Below are positions 60,295 through 64,000 of a stretch of 64,000 bases of DNA, piece after piece. Below the pieces are notes generated by a model. It was not told the origin of the DNA and made no database searches. It saw only the letters and a program-made list of their open reading frames with translations. Source of the DNA: UBA2210 sp036825195 (GTDB lineage: Bacteria; Desulfobacterota; Syntrophia; Syntrophales; UBA2210); the NCBI GenBank assembly GCA_036825195.1, contig DAISYQ010000002.1:137498-201497 (forward strand). The letters are read 5' to 3'. Every line of letters begins with the position of its first letter. Positions within the stretch are counted from its first letter, which is position 1. A program made the translations under genes and the position numbers.

Positions 60295-62964
60295 CTATTG
60301 CGATTCACGGCTTTCGGTTTTCGAACCGTGATTCGTAACATCTATGACATCACCGTCGGTTCGTATGATTGCCGCCCCGTTTCTGTCCGTCCTCAGTATC
60401 CGTATCCCCGCTTTAGCATATCTTTTAAGCGTGTTGGGATGGGGAAAGCCGAAAGCATTGTCGGGACCGCAGCTTATAACCACAATTTCAGGGCGGACCG
60501 CCTCGATGAAACCGGTTGTACTCGATGTTTCTGCTCCGTGGTGGGGCGCCATAAGGATATCCGCCCTCAAATCTTCTCCGGAGGCGACAAGTTCGGCTTC
60601 GGCAACTCCTGAAATATCAGCGGGTAGAAGAATGCTCGTATTGCCGAAGGTTATCTTCATGACAATCCCGTTGTTGTTGTAATCTACATCCGGAAAGTTG
60701 AGACCGTCTCCCGTGGCCGATCGGGCGGGATTCAATATCCGTATCGAGGCTCTTCCGATCATCTTCTCCGGCGTATCGTTATTCACAATTCTATGAAAGA
60801 CAGCGTTCCTTTTGATGATTTCATACAATCTCCGGAAGGATTCGTTTGCCGATTCGCAACCGTTCGACCAGAGTTCTCCGACCGTAAAGGTCTCCGCGAT
60901 ATAGGGAAGACCGCCGATATGATCCTGATCGTGGTGTGTAAGGACCATAATGTCCACCTTTCGTATCTTATTACGCCACAGGTAAGGCGCCACCACGTAT
61001 TTCCCCAGGTCGAAACTCCTGTCGTAGAATCCGCCGCCGTCTATGAGCATGATCTTCCCTGTTGGAAATTTGATTAATGTGGAACTTCCCTGCCCCACGT
61101 CCATAAACGTTATTTCAAGGTTTCGTGGATCTGATCTTTTGAGGTGCCAATAGATGACATCGACGGTGAAAAACAGGAGGATACAACTTAGGGATAACAC
61201 CCAAACCATTTTTCTGTTGTCTCCATATACTATTGCAAGCCGAGTGATCGAATCGGGGAGAAAGGGATTATTCATGCCGTCTGATGGCCCGGGTTTCGTT
61301 TCATCCACCCTTGCTTTCCAGATATCCGCCAGCTTCAGCACCGTAAGGATCAGAAGGTAGTAGAGGACGAGTTCGGGAAGTGTCGGCGTCGTGACATGGA
61401 AACTGGAAAAGGATAATGATGACAGAAAATCGACGATGGAAATCGATATGCGAATAAAGAAAGAAGCGATCTGTGCCAGCACGGTAGCGACCGGTGCGCA
61501 GAAAGCGGTAATGACGAACAGCATCCCGATCGGGAGAACGGCGAACCCGAGTATTGGTATGATACAGAGGTTGGAGAGAAGGGTAATGGTTGAAACCCTG
61601 TTAAAATAAAAGGCGATAAGGGGATAGGTGCCGATCATGGCTCCAAAGCTTACCATGATGAAGAGGATTATATGTTGTATACCCTTCCTGAAAAGTCCTC
61701 TTTCGTTTATCGGTGGAATCATACTGGTCAGTACCGGTGTTATGAGAATAATGGAGGCAACTGCCGTAAAGGAGAGCTGGAATGAGACATCCATGAGGGA
61801 CGAAGGAGTAACAATAAGAATGGCAAATGCAGCGAAGGCAAGTATATTCAGAAGATCGCGACCCCTTCCGGCCAGGAGTGCAACGAGAAAACAGAGAATC
61901 ATGATGGTGGCCCGTACCGTTGCTATACGAAGACCGGCGATAAAGGCATACCCTATTAGAGGCATGATGGTCAGCAGGGCGGGTACCTTAAGAATGCTGA
62001 ATCTCAGCAGGAGATATTCCGAGGATCTCATGATGGCTCGGATGACAATGAAGAAGATGGAGGCCAATATTCCCACATGTAACCCCGATATGGCAAGGAT
62101 GTGGGAGACTCCCGCTCGATTGAACGCATCGGTGACCTTTTCCGGGATGTTCTGTTTTTCTCCCAGTATGAGGGCCTGCAATATTCCGGCTTCCGGCGAA
62201 GAGACTGTTCCCAAGATGATTCCCCTCAGAAGAGATCGATATCTTTCAATGCGCGTCTTGAAATAATTACCGGCACGTTCCCTCATGATAAGGATATCCG
62301 AAGGTCTGTTTATATAGCCGCGCAGGAGAATGCCCCTGTAGAGAAGGTATCGTTGATAATCAAATCCTCCGGGGTTGTTGAAGTTGTGCGGCTCTTTCAG
62401 TTTGACTCTCGCTCTGATATAATTACCGTACTTGAACTGAACGGATGGCGAATTCTCTTCTGTTTGCGGTGTGATTTGCGGGTGAGCGGGGAAGGCATTC
62501 CCTTGGAAAGCGGGAGAACGCGTACGACCTGTAGAGGAGATTTTCAATCGATTATTGCTATCTTTGACGGAAAGGAGTATCTTTCCTTGTACCGGAATGC
62601 TATTTCCCTCTCTCATGAGCCTAGTGGTATTGACAACAAGATCGATCTTGCCGGGCAGTACCCGGGGAGGGCTGCATACCAGTCCTTCAACGGTCACTGT
62701 ATCGTTACCTATGTACAGCTTTATATTGTTTCTGCCGCAGTATGGATGAAGGTAGAACTGTATATTGAGGATGCCGAGTAGAAACAGGGATATGAGCAGG
62801 CAGGTGGCAATCGAACCTTTATGCCCTGTGGCAGCGGAAAAAAATAACACAGCAAGGATTGGCAGGAGCGCTATGAGAACCACGATAGCGGATATGCCAA
62901 CAAGGCTTCCGACAGTTATTCCCGAAATGAGCGCTATGAGCAGAGGAATTAGCGGCCTTTGCAT
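60295..62964 (-). CDS. comEC: ComEC/Rec2 DNA-uptake channel
   Basis: An 889-residue membrane protein. N-terminal helices and an OB-type soluble loop (about 70-235) lead to the competence domain (FNRAGVSHILAISGLHVGIL) and many helices to about 600. A C-terminal metallo-beta-lactamase-like domain has TFMDVGQGSSTLIKFP, VLTHHDQDHIGG and MAPHHGAETSS, so nuclease residues are present. It carries single-stranded DNA across the inner membrane. GGAG lies upstream of ATG 62964. It diverges from the PilS-like gene, 61 bases away. Confidence 0.94.
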   Translation of the reverse strand: MQRPLIPLLIALISGITVGSLVGISAIVVLIALLPILAVLFFSAATGHKGSIATCLLISLFLLGILNIQFYLHPYCGRNNIKLYIGNDTVTVEGLVCSPPRVLPGKIDLVVNTTRLMREGNSIPVQGKILLSVKDSNNRLKISSTGRTRSPAFQGNAFPAHPQITPQTEENSPSVQFKYGNYIRARVKLKEPHNFNNPGGFDYQRYLLYRGILLRGYINRPSDILIMRERAGNYFKTRIERYRSLLRGIILGTVSSPEAGILQALILGEKQNIPEKVTDAFNRAGVSHILAISGLHVGILASIFFIVIRAIMRSSEYLLLRFSILKVPALLTIMPLIGYAFIAGLRIATVRATIMILCFLVALLAGRGRDLLNILAFAAFAILIVTPSSLMDVSFQLSFTAVASIILITPVLTSMIPPINERGLFRKGIQHIILFIMVSFGAMIGTYPLIAFYFNRVSTITLLSNLCIIPILGFAVLPIGMLFVITAFCAPVATVLAQIASFFIRISISIVDFLSSLSFSSFHVTTPTLPELVLYYLLILTVLKLADIWKARVDETKPGPSDGMNNPFLPDSITRLAIVYGDNRKMVWVLSLSCILLFFTVDVIYWHLKRSDPRNLEITFMDVGQGSSTLIKFPTGKIMLIDGGGFYDRSFDLGKYVVAPYLWRNKIRKVDIMVLTHHDQDHIGGLPYIAETFTVGELWSNGCESANESFRRLYEIIKRNAVFHRIVNNDTPEKMIGRASIRILNPARSATGDGLNFPDVDYNNNGIVMKITFGNTSILLPADISGVAEAELVASGEDLRADILMAPHHGAETSSTTGFIEAVRPEIVVISCGPDNAFGFPHPNTLKRYAKAGIRILRTDRNGAAIIRTDGDVIDVTNHGSKTESRESQ

Positions 62965-63025
62965 AATAGGTATGCACTCCGTTATTTAATGCTCTGTCAA
63001 CCGTAACGATACAAAAGGAGATCCC

Positions 63026-64000
63026 TTGAATAAAAATCAGCAGGAACAGATACATGAAAAGGCGAGAGTGCAGTGGCTGATGTTCTTCAGGCTTGCGATC
63101 GTGTCATTCCTGTTCGGTGTAGTGATCATTATTCAGTTCAGGATACCGGATACGCTCCCGTTTCAGTCCATCCGTGCCATATATATCATTGTCGTGATAA
63201 CATATCTTCTCTCCCTTTTGTATGTTTTCCTATTGAAGGCAGTACAAAATATCTCCATAAATGTATATATCCAGTGTCTTTTCGATACCCTTTTGGTAAC
63301 CGTTCTTGTGTATGTTACCGGGGGCATAGAGAGTGTTTACTCCACCTTGTACCCTCTGATTATCATCTATTCCGTATTGTTCCTGGGAAAGAGGGGAGGG
63401 TGGCTTGTAGCCTCTGTAATCAGTATTATATACGGACTTCTCCTGGACCTTGAGTTTTACGGTGTTATTCACCCGATTTACGGCACGATGCACAAGTACA
63501 ATGCCGAGGTGGGGTATGTTTTTTTGCGGATATTCATCCACATTATTTCCTTTTATGTCGTGGCCTTGCTGTCGAGTTTCGTCGTTGAGATGGAGCGAAA
63601 GACAAAGACACTCCTTTCGGAGAAGGAAAGTGCCTTTGATCAGTTGGACATACTCCATAAGAGCATTATTGAATCCGTAGGATCCGGCATTATGACAGTG
63701 GATCTTGACGCGAGGATCAAATCATTTAATCGGGCGGCTGAGGAGATTACCGGGATACCGTTTTCGAGTGCCGTGGACAAGGTTGTTGATGATATCTTCC
63801 CTGACTTTTCGGCGGCAATGAAGAGAGTGAGAAAAAGGGCCAAGGGTTCACCGGCGGCACGACGGTTCGAGATTGTGTTGTCATCGAAGAGGGGACCGGC
63901 GACATTGGGGTTTTCCATATACCCCCTTATCGATCCGGAAGGGAACGGTATCGGCAGTCTGTTCATATTTCAGGACCTGACATCCATCAAGAAGATGGAG
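63026..64000 (+). CDS. PilS-like membrane histidine kinase, 3' end cut
   Basis: TTG 63026 follows AAAAGGAG at five bases; no ATG fits as well. The first 325 residues are in the window and the frame runs off the right edge. Six transmembrane helices (about residues 15-200; WLMFFRLAIVSFLFGVVII) are followed by a coiled coil and a PAS domain (IIESVGSGIMTVDLDARIK to SLFIFQDLTSI). This is the layout of PilS or NtrY-type kinases that activate sigma-54 regulators, often for type IV pili. The kinase core and any PilR partner are outside the window. Its placement beside comEC hints at competence or pilus control. Confidence 0.8.
   Translation, partial: MNKNQQEQIHEKARVQWLMFFRLAIVSFLFGVVIIIQFRIPDTLPFQSIRAIYIIVVITYLLSLLYVFLLKAVQNISINVYIQCLFDTLLVTVLVYVTGGIESVYSTLYPLIIIYSVLFLGKRGGWLVASVISIIYGLLLDLEFYGVIHPIYGTMHKYNAEVGYVFLRIFIHIISFYVVALLSSFVVEMERKTKTLLSEKESAFDQLDILHKSIIESVGSGIMTVDLDARIKSFNRAAEEITGIPFSSAVDKVVDDIFPDFSAAMKRVRKRAKGSPAARRFEIVLSSKRGPATLGFSIYPLIDPEGNGIGSLFIFQDLTSIKKME

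Noticed and set aside
1..64000. CRISPR array or Cas genes
   Set aside because: No regularly spaced direct repeats of 23-40 bases and no Cas-like protein were seen.

Overview
The window joins two unlike pieces of DNA. Positions 1 to about 18,870 are the right-hand part of an integrated, podovirus-like prophage; its left end lies outside the window. Positions from about 18,880 to 64,000 are bacterial chromosome. The host proteins suggest a Syntrophus-like member of the Desulfobacterota (former Deltaproteobacteria): many PAS/HD-GYP signalling proteins, a chemosensory cluster with no flagellar genes beside it, a Re-citrate-synthase-like enzyme, and the order comEC, hisS, aspS. This placement is an inference from protein content only.

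Prophage, left to right. Rightward late genes encode S/T-rich fibre-like proteins (3-3096), a lysis block of holin-like and tiny membrane peptides ending in a papain-like peptidase (3113-4868), then adaptor-like, nozzle-like, fibre-like, coiled-coil and large internal virion proteins (4873-13064). After a terminator comes a candidate pseudoknotted RNA (13215-13318) and a three-gene small-protein cassette (13425-14166). The leftward strand then carries a Cys-rich secreted protein, a 950-base stretch rich in strong RNA hairpins, and a CAU tRNA. The control end has a DUF1064 nuclease-like protein, an excisionase-like HTH protein, a tyrosine integrase, two small genes, arm-type repeats and an attachment site made of the 3' half of a tRNA-Leu(UAA)-like gene. 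The late genes have A/T-rich leaders without Shine-Dalgarno sites, while the cassette and most control-end genes have strong ones.

The attachment site is followed by remains of an older integrase and of an IHF/HU-type gene, so this locus has probably been used before.

Host part. Positions 19,849-50,508 are almost entirely signal transduction. There are four HD-GYP proteins (c-di-GMP hydrolysis) and one GGDEF protein (synthesis). A leftward chemosensory cluster (48,542 to 34,842) encodes a CheY-like protein, CheW, CheR-TPR, CheW, MCP, CheA-REC, CheB, a REC-histidine kinase and a REC/GAF/PAS/HD-GYP protein. Its likely output is c-di-GMP or transcription rather than a flagellar motor. A separate three-gene operon (34,410 to 28,989) links an ABC-type ligand-binding histidine kinase to a response regulator and a REC-REC-PAS-PAS-HD-GYP protein through 4-base overlaps. 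A NarX/NarL-type pair lies upstream of the chemosensory cluster. A PAP2-family lipid enzyme and a GNAT-fold protein converge at 24.5-26.6 kb.

From 51.6 kb onward the genes are mostly housekeeping: adk, a UvrD-family helicase, a Re-citrate-synthase-like enzyme fused to a Cache sensor domain, a LysM protein, aspS, hisS, comEC and the start of a PilS-like kinase that runs off the right edge.
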